Origin: Cryptomeria japonica
Taxonomy: Eukaryota > Streptophyta > Pinopsida > Cupressales > Cupressaceae
Direction: 5' to 3'
DNA length: 64,000 nt
Assembly (NCBI RefSeq): GCF_030272615.1
Contig: NC_081411.1
Coordinates: 180,258,977-180,322,976 of the forward strand
The notes under the pieces were generated by a model, which saw nothing but the letters and a program-made list of their open reading frames with translations, searched no databases and was not told the origin of the DNA. This document shows, piece after piece, positions 35,750 through 46,646 of the stretch (within the stretch, counting starts at the first letter, position 1; each line of letters starts with the position of its first letter). The position numbers were made by a program, and so were the translations under genes.

Positions 35750-38700
35750 TCAAGTCTTTGCCGGAGGGGCAGAAACCCCTAACCCATCTCTCAAATACTC
35801 AAATGATTCCTTAGACAATGGTTTAGTAAATATATCTGCAATCTATTTTTTAGTGTTCACATAAACCAATTTTACTTCCTTTCCTCCTACCTTGTCCTTC
35901 ATAAAGTTATACTTTATTAATATATGCTTATTCTTAGAGTGAAATATCGGATTCCTAGACATGTCAATAGATGCAGAGTTATCACAGTAGATAACTACCG
36001 GTTCACTACAATTTACCTTGATATCTTTCAACATTTTCTTCATCCACAAGACTTGAGTGCAATTAGTTGCTACTCTAACATACTTAGCTTCTGCAGTAGA
36101 CAAAGAAATCCATGACTATTTTTTGTTGATCCATGAAACCAATTTCTTTCCAAGAAGGAAAGCTCCACCAGAAGTTCTCTTCCTATCATTAGTATCTCTT
36201 GCCCAATCTAAATATGTATATGCACATAAAGTGAAATCATCATCTCTAGAATACCATAAGCCATATTTTGTTGTTCCTTGCAAATACCAGAATATCCTCT
36301 TTACCGCACATTCATGATTTTATTTAGGATTACTTTGATATCTTGAAATGATACTTACTACATTCATAATATCTAGTCTAGTCTGAGTTAGATATAACAA
36401 GCCACAAATCATAGACTTATACCTTGTTGGATTTACCAGTGTAGATGTATCTTTAATAGATAATTTATCACCTATCACCATAGGAGTACTTACTGGTTTG
36501 GAATTATCCATACCAAACTTCTTCAATAATTCCCTTAGATACTTAGTTTGATAGATAAAAATGCCTTTGTCAGTTTGAGTAATCTGCAAACTTAAAAAAA
36601 ATCTCATCTCACCAATTATGGACATTTCCAATTCATTCTTCATATTATTAGAAAATTCCATGCATAATTTATCTTCTCCTCCAAAAATGATATCATCAAC
36701 AAATACTTCAATAATCAGAATATCATCACCAGTGATCTAATAATATAAATTACTATCAGCACTGCCTTTAGTAAAACCAAGCTTCAAAAGATATTTATCC
36801 AACCTTGCATACCAAGCTCTAGGAGCTTGTTTCAATCCATATAAAGCTTTCTTCAATCTACAAACCATATCTTTATCATTTGTCAGTGAAAATCCATGCG
36901 GTTTCTCACTGTATACTTCTTCCTCAAGTTCACCATTCAAAAATGCACATTTAACATCCATTTGATAAACCTTATAGTTCTTATAAGTTGCATAGGAAAT
37001 AAATAGTCTAACAACTTTAATTCTAGCTATAGGTGCAAATGTCTCACCATAATTGATTCCTTCCATTTGAGAATATCGTTTACAAACCAATCTAGCCTTG
37101 TTTCTTACAAATTGACCATCCTCATTTTGTTTATTCCTAAAAACCCATTTAGTTCCAATAACATTCTTATTTTTAGGCCAGGGAACTAAAGTCCAAGTCT
37201 TGTTCTTTTCTATCTGATCTAATTCATCTTCCATAGCCTTTAACCAATGTTTATCTTTACAAGCTTCAATAACAGATGTCCGATCAATTTGAGAAATAAG
37301 ACATACCTCTTCATTTGTCAGTCTTCTTCTTGTAATAACTCTCTTGTTCCTATCTCCAATGATTTGATCTTTAGAATGATTTAATCTTAAATACCTTGGT
37401 GTCTTCTGAACTTCTGGTTCACTGTTCTGATCATTAGTCATAGTTGAATTTTCTGATTGTACTGGTGTAACTGTCTTAGTTTCCTGTACCGGTTGAGGCG
37501 TTGCCGGTTTAGTTATGATCATTTCCACTGCCAGTTCCCTATCATATGATATAGATTGATTTATGTATTTCTCATCAACTTTCACATTAGCGCTCTCCAT
37601 AATTTTTTGCAATCTTTTGTTATAACATCTATATGATTTTCTTTGAATCGAATATCCAAGAAATATCCCTTCATCACATCTAGGATCAAACTTTCCAATT
37701 GAATAATCCCCTTTGATATAGCATTTACTTCCAAAAATTCTAAAATATTTAATAGTAGGTGTATGTCCAAACCATGATTCATAAGGGGTCTTACCGGTTT
37801 CACCTTTGATGTGAACTCTGTTTAATGTGTAGACTGCTGTACTCACTTCTTCTCTCTTGTAGATGTGAGGTAATTTGGCTTCCATCATCATAGATCTTGC
37901 TGCATCCAAAATGGTTCTATTCTTCCTTTCCACTACTCCATTCTGCTGAGGAGTCCGTGATGCAGATAACTATCTCCTAATTCCATTTGTCTCACAATAA
38001 CTATTAAATTCATGAGAAGTGAACTTACCACCTTGATCTGATCTTAGATATTTTATTTTCAATCCATTTTTTGTTTCAACCTTTTCTTTAAAGATCTTGA
38101 ATTTCTCAAAGGCTTTAGGCTTCTCCCTAAGAAAAATCACCCACATCATTCTAGAATAGTCATCAATTATTAGCATGAAATACCTATCACCTTGAAAGCT
38201 TCCAGTCCTTGCTGGGCCACATAAGTCAGTGTGAATCAAATCAAGCACATAATTAGATTTATAATGTATTCTCTTAAAATAAGTTCTAACTTGCTTTCCC
38301 AATTGACATTCCTTACATATTGGATTATGAGGCTTCATAATCTTAGGTATATCTCTAACTGCCTTAGTTGAATTTATCTTAACAATACAATCAAAATTAA
38401 CATGACACAACCTTTTATGCCATAACCAACTCTCATCAATATGAGAAATCAAACATGTCTTATTACCAATGTTGAAGTGAAAGATATTACCTCCAATATG
38501 AGTACCAGATGTAATTTCCAAATGAGTTTTGTTAATGATTTTGCATTTTCTATCTTTAAACTGAAGTTGGAAACCCTTGTCCACCAATTGACCAACACTC
38601 AAAAGATTATGCTTTAAACATTTTACATAATAGACATTATCAGTATTATGCTTTCCATCTAGTGAAATAATATCTCTACCTTTGACCATACATGCTTTTT

Positions 38701-38890
38701 CATCTCCAAATCTGACTGGACTGCCATTTCATTCTTGCAGGGACATAAATTTTCTTTTATCTCCAGTCATATGATGTGAGCATCCACTATCAATTACCCA
38801 TTCATCCTTATCTTCAACTTTTTCTGCCAAGGCCTTTTCTTCATTCAAGATAGTCAGTTCTGGTTCATCCTCCTTTAAAGCATAGAACAC
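35750..38890 (-). pseudogene. Element C copia pol
   Basis: Domains in order from 38890: protease (WVIDSGCSHHMTGDK, near 38790), GAG-pre-integrase (SWLWHKRLCHVNF), the zinc motif CKECQLG, then the integrase core (DLIHTDLCG, IDDYSRMMWV, LRSDQGGKF) at 37970-38689. These are followed by integrase C-terminal and RT (GTKWVFRNK, VYQMDVKCAFLNGELEEEVY, KALYGLKQAPRAWY) at 36737-37933, the FVDDI catalytic box near 36695, and RNase H (STAEAKYV, YCDNSASI) at 35843-36103. It ends IADIFTKPL. Stops at about 37970, 36737, 36320 and 35843 break it. RT-internal copies of this kind are common in plants. The lineage was not assigned. Confidence 0.9.
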
Positions 38891-38899
38891 CCATTCCTT

Positions 38900-39870
38900 T
38901 CCATTGCTGAATCAACTAGTAGAGTCTACTACTGGTTCATCCTCAGAGTCATCACTTACTCCTTCCTCATCCGCTATGTAGCACCATTTTCTTTTCTTGA
39001 ATCTATATTTGTTCTGGTTAGGCTTAAATATTTTCTTAACTCTCTCTTCAAATCTTGCATTCCTTTCAAAACATCTAGATGCAAAATGACCAATCTTATT
39101 ACATGCAAAACATTTAAAAGGTGATTTTCCTTCATACTTACTTCCTGTCAGTCCTTTAGGTACTCTTCTAGCAAATAAGACTTCAAGTTTTTCAAATTCT
39201 TCATCTTCTTTCCTCATATCTTCCAATTATTTTTCATATAAGGCTTTCCAATCACTTTTGCCGGTAGATGATGATGATGCATGAAAAGAAGGTTAAGATT
39301 TTATAGCTCCAGAAGATCCAAATTCTTCAAGCTCAAAAGTAGATAATTTCCCAATCAAAATGTCTTTGTTAACTGAAGTGTTTGCCATTGTTCTCAACTC
39401 ATTAATTGTAGTTACCTTCATCTTGTAAGCTGGTGGAGGGGTTCACAAGACTTTGGAAACTATTTCATCTTCACTAAGAGATCCTCCACAACATTGAATT
39501 CCCATAACAATCTCATTTACTCTTTCCATAAATACAACAATTTTTCATTCTCTTCCATCTTCAAGTTTTCATATCTTACCCAACAACCATCAATTTTAGC
39601 AATTCTGACAATAGGATCACCTTCATTCAGAGTTTTCAATTTATCCCACATAAACTTTGCTGATGATTTATCAGTTAATCCCATGATTTACTGATTAGTA
39701 AGTGCACACAAGAGGGCTTCTCTAGCTCTGCAATCATTTTCTATATTCTTGTCCAGGTCTATAGGAGTAGGATTGCCAGATGCCGGATTATAAGGTGTAT
39801 ATCCTTTCTTAGTGATCTCCCAAATATTCTTTCCAAGACATCTAATATGAGTCTCCATTCAAATTTTCCA
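38900..39870 (-). pseudogene. Element C copia gag
   Basis: The zinc knuckle CFACNKIGHFASRCFE (CCHC) at about 39075-39125 is followed by a basic then acidic tail (38912-39226). Upstream sequence up to about 39870 translates in pieces to the usual UBN2-type gag core but is interrupted by stops, so the start could not be fixed. Confidence 0.75.
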
Positions 39871-39971
39871 TATCCCATAATTTATTCCATCAAGCTTAGG
39901 GATTTCTCTTCTGAAAATTATTGCTGTAGGATCTACCTCAAGTGGTTAAGCTTCTATAAAAGAGGACCAAA

Positions 39972-39983
39972 TCTCTGATACCA
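39972..39983 (-). promoter_or_regulatory. Primer binding site of element C
   Basis: On the minus strand this reads TGGTATCAGAGA, matching the 3' end of plant initiator tRNA-Met (TGGTATCAGAGC is the usual copia site), two bases inside the 5' LTR. Confidence 0.85.
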
Positions 39984-39985
39984 AT

Positions 39986-41214
39986 TGTTAAGATAACCAG
40001 TGAACAATTGAGGGGGGGGGGGGGTGAATCCATTGTTGATAGATTATATCAATTAATCCACTTAATAACCTTTAATTGGATCACATAAACGTTAAGTACC
40101 AGAATTGCAGAAATAGATTCCGGTAAGCAATAAAAACTTAAAAATAAAACAGATAATCAACACAATGTAGCCATACCACATAACATCATGATTTGTACGT
40201 GGAAAACACGGAAAGGGAAAAACCATGGTGGGAAGCCTACCCACAGTCAGATGATACTTCTACAAAAAGTATGTGATACAAAGAGGGGTCTGCACACGCA
40301 GGAAGGCATATTACCTAGAGCGTACTACTCATTACAAAAGAGTCTCACTGATTATAGAGAGGTTATAACCACCTCAAGATAAATGGACAACAATCCAGAA
40401 TAATGATCTGCCAGAGATAGCATCTACCATGCTTGATCATAGTCCCAGTTAAGTTAAATACCAGAGGCCTTTGACCTATTCCTTAATCTCAATTCGATCA
40501 CCTATGATTGACCAAATCTTCTTTGCATATGATATTACATTCCACAACCATGATGCATGATCTACAATGAGATCTTACATCATTTATACCAACCCTAAGG
40601 CCTAAACCAATTAGGTTGGCCACCAAAAAGATATTACAATAAGACCATTACATATATCCATATTACAATGATATTTCGTGTCGGCTTAAGACCAAAACAA
40701 CAATAACCAAATCACAAATCATTCTGGTAACGTGTAGAGAACACGTTAACATGATACTGGTCCATAAAATAGATAGGCACGAAACCTAATCTGGGTGCAC
40801 CATCTGAAAGCAATGTCTTCATTCAATTGAGACACAATCAAAGAACATCTTCAACCAATGCATCATGTCAAGATTTCTTAGTGAAAGCTCCACCGGTTAA
40901 ACCTTAAACCAATGCCGGTATGGGTTTACAAGAGTGTATGATAGCATATGATTACAAAATCAATATCAATTGACCAAAACATGCTCTAGAAGAATGTAAC
41001 ATATAAAATCAAACATACTTAATTTATCCAAACATGCCGAAAGTGTCCAATAGATAGTCTCTTTTGTCGGTAACACTAGATCTTCTATCGATAACCAAAA
41101 CCTGTCTACCGATAGTCAAAACCTATTTGCCGGCAACTAACCATAACAACTAGTGTTGACATCAATGACAAAACATCAATGCAACACATAATCAATTCAT
41201 TCATAATGCCAACA
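39986..41214 (-). mobile_element. Element C 5' LTR
   Basis: 1229 bp. On the plus strand it begins TGTTAAGATAACC and ends GCCAACA. A G-run lies at about 40011-40024, along with the GTGGAAAACACGGAAAGGGA block common in copia LTRs. It differs from the 3' LTR at many sites, so the insertion is not recent. Confidence 0.9.
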
Positions 41215-41219
41215 TTCTC

Positions 41220-41774
41220 CATATCATCTTGAACATCAATATCATACTAAACATCATCTTTTGCAATAGGTGCTGCTTTAAGTGGCTTCTTAAAATGATC
41301 ATTAAGCACTTCACAAAGAATATCTAGTAAGATGTCTAAGATATTTCTAGGAGCAATATTGTTCCAGACCAAGTGGTTGACCATAACTTCTTCAATATAA
41401 TCCTGATCATAAGAGGGTCTCTTTTAGCCACAACTCTCTAATCCTTTTCAACCCATTAGCTTCCTTAAGCATTCTCAAAATATTCTCAACACTACAGGGG
41501 TTATTGCTTTCAACTGAGGTTAATTTTCCTTTAGCCACTGAAGATGGTTTTGGATCTTCCAGGGAAATAATATACTTTCCTTCATTTTCACCTTTAAACT
41601 TTTTCATCAGTTCTAGAGAAGATACAACAATTCTTCTCTTCTAACTTCTACTACCAGAAGAGGGACTCTTCTCAGGAGCACTAATAATACTAGGAACCAA
41701 ACCAAAGAACAACTTTTTCTAAAGATTTATCTAGTGATTTGCACATGCCTGATGTTTATTATTAAAACAAGCTA
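41220..41774 (-). pseudogene. Element D ORF, middle part
   Basis: Minus-strand coding remnant between element C and the solo LTR: KKFKGENEGKYIISLEDPK and ILRMLKEANGLKRIRELW (41407-41607), then in another frame LDILCEVLNDHFKKPLKAAP (about 41255-41315). One frameshift and a stop separate the parts. Removing element C with one TTCTC copy joins this piece to 32483, which supports it being one interrupted gene. Confidence 0.5.
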
Positions 41775-41779
41775 GATAT

Positions 41780-42849
41780 TGTTAGGATAACCGATGGACA
41801 ATTGAGAGGGGGATGAATCATTTGTCAATAGATTATATTTATCAAACCACTTTATAACCTTTAACCAGAGCACATAAATATTGAATACCCTAATAACAAA
41901 AATAGATATTTGTAAGCAATAAAACTTAAGAATGAAACAAAGAATCAACACAATGCAACCATACCACATAACACCATGATTTGTATGTGGAAAACCTGGT
42001 AAAGGGAAAAACCATGGTGGGAAGCCTACCCACAGTTAGATGATACTTCTGCAGAAAGTATGTGATACAATAAGGGGCCTGCACATGCAGGAAGGCACAC
42101 TGTCTAGAGCATACTACTCATTACAAAGGAGTCTCATTGACTACAAATAGGTTATAACCACCTCAAGATAATTGGATAACAATCCAGAAGAGTGAACTTC
42201 CAGAGATAACATCTACCATGCCTGATTATATTCTGAGTTAAGCTCAATACCAGAGGCCTTTGACCTCTTAAAACCAATTCGATCACCTATGATCGACCAA
42301 ATCTCCTTTGTATATGATATTTCATTTGATGATCATGACACACAATCTACAATGAGATCTTACATCAATTTATACAAACCCTGAGGCCTAAATCAATTAG
42401 CTTGGCCACCTAAAAGATATTACAATAAGATCATTACATACATCTATATTACAATGATATGCCATGTCGGCTTAAGACCAAAACAACATTAACCAATCCA
42501 TAAAACATCTCGATAACATGTAGAGAACACGTTAACATGATACCGGTCCATAACCTAGATAGGTACCAGACCTAATCTGGGTCCGCCATGCCAAAGTGAT
42601 GTCTCCAATCAGTTGAGGCACGATCAAGGATCACCTTCTGCATCCTAAATTCCATCTAGAAGCTACACCAACACCACTTGTGCATCCTGTCAAAGATTCT
42701 CAGTAAAAGCTCTGTCGGTAAAACCTTAAACCCTTACGGGTAACACAAGATCTTCTACCAGTAACCAAAACCTATTTGCTGGTAACCAACCATAACAACT
42801 ATTGTTGACATCAATGCAACACATAATCAATTCCTCCATATTGCCAATA
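41780..42849 (-). mobile_element. Solo LTR of the element C family
   Basis: 1070 bp related to the LTRs of C. It begins TGTTAGGATAACC and ends GCCAATA (expected CA, changed to TA). It is flanked by GATAT at 41775-41779 and 42850-42854. No internal region remains. Confidence 0.88.
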
Positions 42850-42854
42850 GATAT

Positions 42855-43953
42855 CTAAATATTTGCTTTCCAACACAAACATTTAATTTCCATATTATAT
42901 TCTCATTCGAAGGTAAAGATATTGTGAAATAAAGTATTAAACATAGAATCAAAGAATCAAACTAGAATAATATCCTTGATATTTTATCATTTTGATGCTT
43001 TCTGCTAAATTTGTTCACAACAACTCACACAAATCATAGTTTTTGCCTTCTTTAACCATTTGATGAGCAAAATATATTGTAATTTTTGAAGTAGATCCTT
43101 CTCTATTTCTGATAGAGGTTTTATAAGAGATTCCATATGCCATATACCTTATGATAGGGTTGATGATAGATAGTGTCAATTATTAGTCTAGACACTAATC
43201 ACCCATGATGTCAGTTAAGGTTTCAACTTCTTTGTTCTTGACTGATTTATTTGCCAAAAGAGGTCCATTATGACACAAAATAGAAAATGCACAAATTGAT
43301 TCCTTTGAAATATGATACGACTTATCCAACATCATGCAATCATCCTTGATGTAGTTCAAAAGAAACTTAATCAAATCTTCATCTACAAACCATGAAAATT
43401 TTCTCCAAACATCCAAACCCTTATTTTCTAAATATTTGATTTGCTGCAAACTTTCATTTGATAAAGAATTTTCCAAATTCCGAATTTTCTCTTGATTTTA
43501 TTCTTCTAATTACACATTTTTAATTTTTCAAACACACTTACTACTAGATTCACTAGCAAATGACTTCTTTGAATCCACAAAAAAAGTGTGATAAATTTTC
43601 CTTTTATGCAAACTTTAACTCTGAATTTCCTTCGGCTTCTCAAATTCTCTACTTCTCAATATTTTCAACACACAATGCACAAATTGACCCACAAATTATA
43701 TATTTACCTTGTTCGGTGTGCCTAGGGTATTGAAACCAAAAATTGTCTTATCCTAATGACATCATTTGATCTTTACAATTTAGCATACACAATCCACCAG
43801 AGCGAATAACAACATCAACACTATAATCACAATCCACCACATGTAACTCTTTCACTCGAGGGGGTACAAATGGATTTGAATTTGAAACTCCCCCTAAGGC
43901 AAAGATACCAGATCAATTTATAGAGGAAGAAGTACCAATATCAGACTCAGGTG
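42855..43953 (-). pseudogene. Element D ORF, N-terminal part
   Basis: The open piece 43195-43476 contains KGLDVWRKFSWFVDEDLIKF and HISKESICAF. Further down, in frame fragments, come YMAYGISYKTS and VKEGKNYDLCELL (about 43020-43140). Upstream pieces up to 43953 read GVSNSNPFVPPRVKELHV. The style (a short I-S-K-E-S-I block, then a helical repeat) reminds me of poorly characterised transposon-borne plant proteins, but I cannot name a family. Several stops. Confidence 0.4.
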
Positions 43954-44781
43954 TGTTGGAATAATGTGCAAATACGTATTTGGATTAACTGAGTGATGTG
44001 TTGTCATTGATGTCAACATATTCCTCTATATGTTCCAGTGTTGCAGTCAGATTAAGAGAGTTGGTTTGGCCCTTGTATTGTAGATGAGTTGTTGTAGATT
44101 AAAGGGTTTTGAGATAAGTATCTCTAGTTGATTCAGCTAAAGGTTTAGTGGTCCACATGGAAATTTGATCAAGTTATGAGATCCGGTATTGCGCTTGGTT
44201 TTTTAGGTGTTCGGTGTTGATTAGTGTTTTGGATTTTGCTCCACATCGCTCTGCATTAAAATATCTTGGGTTGCAGATTTGATAGAGCGTTTAGGATTTT
44301 TTGGTCTATCCTGAATTCAAATTGTTCATGATTTGGAGGTCCACAAGTGAATCCTTCAATTTGACAATCATTGCAGTTAGTGTTCTTGAAGTTCAGTATG
44401 ATGATGATGAAGATTCTAGTAAGTTATGTTGGTGCTATTGTTGCTGGTGTAATTCATGATGCTTGTGGATGTTTCTAGATCATGTCCTATTTGTGTTGAT
44501 GGTCTGCATTGATTGTTGTGCTCATTGTGGATGATTTCCTCGGTATGTTCATGTTATGGGGCATTCTTAGCCAATCAGATGATTGTAGCATGTTGCGGAT
44601 GTTAAAAACATAATTCTCAGAGGTGTTTCATGTTCGAGGTGTTGATTTAGGTCCATACTATGTCTTAGCCAACATTGTTTTGGTCCGCATGCAATAATGT
44701 AGCATGTACGGTTATATTTTTGTAAATAGGAGATATATGTTGTGCCAAATTTGTTGATATTGATCCAAGGTTGATGATATG
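43954..44781 (+). mobile_element. LTR F, left part
   Basis: Begins TGTTGGAATAATG and contains the TGTTGTCATTGATGTCAAC block found near the start of many copia LTRs. It is interrupted at 44781 by element B and resumes at 63683. It was inserted within the ORF of element D. Its right end is outside the window. Confidence 0.6.
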
Positions 44782-46167
44782 TGTAGTCACACAAATCTGT
44801 CCAGCTTAATTAAATAAATATTCGCTATTTATTTGGTTAAAAATCCACTAGCCATCAATTAATTAAATTAATATTTAATTAATTCATCCCCAAACATTCT
44901 TCTATTAATTAAATAAATTATTCAATTTATTTTAATTAATTCATTAAAATCAAATTCCTATTAATTAAATAAATAAATCAATTTATTTAATTAAATCCCC
45001 TTTTCCTCTTTTAAATAAATTAAATAAAACATTTATTTAAATCATTATCCCCACCCCACTTGCATTTTCCTACAAATGCAACTTGCACACATATTTGAAA
45101 TAAATGAATTTTTATTTTAAATAAAATCCTATTTTCCCTCACCCACCAAATCCACTTGCAAAAATCTAATCCCCTTCTAGATTCTTCTAACCCCTTCCCA
45201 ATTAGCCTAATCCACCTCCTAAATATTGTCACATTCCTAAGCAAAATGGAGTCACTTCTCAAAGACCCCAAAGTCTTTGATAACCATTTAAGGCTTCCAA
45301 CTTTCAACCACTTAATTCCCCAAAGTCTCCAATAACCATTAATGGTTAATTCAACTCTCCCACATGGTTAAAACATTTGTTTTGACTCAACCTCTATCCA
45401 ACCCAAGGGTCTCATCAAGACATTAATGCTTTGACCATGATTATCTCTTAATCATTTGCACAAAGGTTTATCCTTGGATTAATTCCTAAATCAGTGGGTA
45501 ATCCTAATTTAGGCTTGACTCTTAGCCTTTAGATAACCATGAGGTCTTCTCAGGCCTTTAATGCCTCCAACCTCTTCTTTCAACCCAATCCTATGTTGAC
45601 ATTTGTCACCATTTCATTGGTGCAAATTGTGCACATGGATTCCCAACTTTCAAGCTTGACCCTTGATTAAACCATTCAATCCTGGCCATCCATTGCTCCA
45701 TTTTTCCTATAAATAGAGCCCATTCCTTCATAATCCAGATCCTGAAAACTTGTATGCATTTAGACTATAGCCATTTTAGAGAGCATTTAGCATAGCATAA
45801 CTAAATATTGTCTTTTTGGTTAAAACACATCATTTTAGCATAAAAATAGCTTTTCATTTCATGTTTGGAGCTATACTACAATCTCAATCTTCCATAAGCA
45901 TCCATAGTGCAAAAAGCTGCTGAGAGCTACACTATTTTGGAACTTGGAGAGGAGAGGAACAAGAGAGAAGGAGCTAATATCATGCTATGGGATAGTTGGA
46001 GATATCTCATTGTTTTACTTCTTTAGTTAGATTCATTAGCATGTGTTTTTAGTATCTCTCTTGGAATGCCTTCGTATGTTTTGGTTTTAGATTGATTAAC
46101 TCTAACATCTTGTGTGTTTTGTGTTGTTTAATCTTGAACTAACATTGTGCCATTTAGGAGGGCATCA
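44782..46167 (+). mobile_element. Element B 5' LTR
   Basis: Begins TGTAGTCACAC, ends GGGCATCA. U3 starts with TTAATTAA-rich sequence. Palindrome TAACCATTAATGGTTA at 45333-45348. TATA box at 45708-45715. Nearly identical to 62292-63677. Short antisense frames inside are chance. Confidence 0.95.
45708..45715 (+). promoter_or_regulatory. LTR TATA box of element B
   Basis: TATAAATA followed by GAGCCCATTCC, about 460 bp before the LTR end. It would drive the genomic RNA, with transcription expected to begin about 30 bp downstream. Confidence 0.8.
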
Positions 46168-46169
46168 TT

Positions 46170-46188
46170 TGGTGAACCCGACGTGAAT
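46170..46188 (+). promoter_or_regulatory. Primer binding site of element B
   Basis: TGGTGAACCCGACGTGAAT begins two bases after the LTR. GAACC would pair to the T-arm of a tRNA whose end is GGTTCACCA. The tRNA was not identified. Confidence 0.8.
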
Positions 46189-46253
46189 CGAAGCACCAAA
46201 AACATAATCATTTTTTTTAACTAACATGTCTGAATGTTGAAATTGCCACACAG

Positions 46254-46646
46254 GTCGTGCTTCGGCGCTATTGAACGCGTTTTAGCGCTTTTGAAAAATA
46301 TATTTTAGCGCTATTGACACTAAAATAGCGCTATTGACAACATTCCAGCGCTATTGATAGCATTTCAGCGCTATTGTTCCAGTTTCAGCGCTATTGACAC
46401 GCTTTTAGCGCGTTTGTCTATTCGGGATTGTGGTTTTCTTTCAGCGCTACTGTTTAAATTAACGCTTTTGCTCACACAGAATAGCGCTATTGCATAAATC
46501 AGCGCTTCTGCAAAAACACAGAATAGCGCTATTGCAACAGAGTGTCGCCCAAATAAATTTGTAACTGAAAAAATCAAAAAAAAAATTAGGCGTGTGGAAG
46601 CCCCCCTTTGAGCACTGATTTTACTAACTTATTTCTTTTTGTGCAG
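46254..46646 (+). repeat. Candidate leader intron filled with AGCGCTWTTG array
   Basis: The donor CACACAG/GTCGTG is at 46254. The branch-point-like TACTAAC is at 46622-46628, then the pyrimidine run TTATTTCTTTTTGTGCAG ends at 46646. Inside are about 14 copies of AGCGCTATTG or AGCGCTTTTG (46262-46545), all sense. B-prime shows the same donor, acceptor and array (27856-27527). This splicing is inferred from consensus only. Confidence 0.6.

Larger units (their letters stand above)
32489..41214 (-). mobile_element. Element C: complete Ty1/copia retrotransposon
   Basis: Minus-strand element bounded by LTRs at 32489-35410 (3' LTR, itself interrupted) and 39986-41214 (5' LTR). A perfect 5-bp target duplication TTCTC lies at 32484-32488 and 41215-41219. 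A primer binding site for initiator tRNA-Met follows the 5' LTR, and a purine tract precedes the 3' LTR. The domain order gag, protease, integrase, RT, RNase H is that of copia. Frames are broken, so it is not autonomous. Confidence 0.92.
30422..43953 (-). mobile_element. Element D: LTR element carrying one unrecognised ORF, interrupted by later insertions
   Basis: A minus-strand 3' LTR (30422-31775) and a polypurine tract are visible. The internal part, once the insertions C (32489-41219) and the solo LTR (41780-42854) are ignored, is about 2.4 kb. It contains only a decayed ORF with no gag, protease, RT or integrase. The right part is cut by LTR F at 43954, and a 5' LTR is not in the window. 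It could be a non-autonomous element or one whose pol lies beyond the window. Confidence 0.55.

Noticed and set aside
45020-45307. 95-codon minus-strand frame, repeated exactly at 62530-62817
   Set aside because: The identity is explained by the two LTRs of element B. It is AT-rich chance coding in U3 without family motifs.
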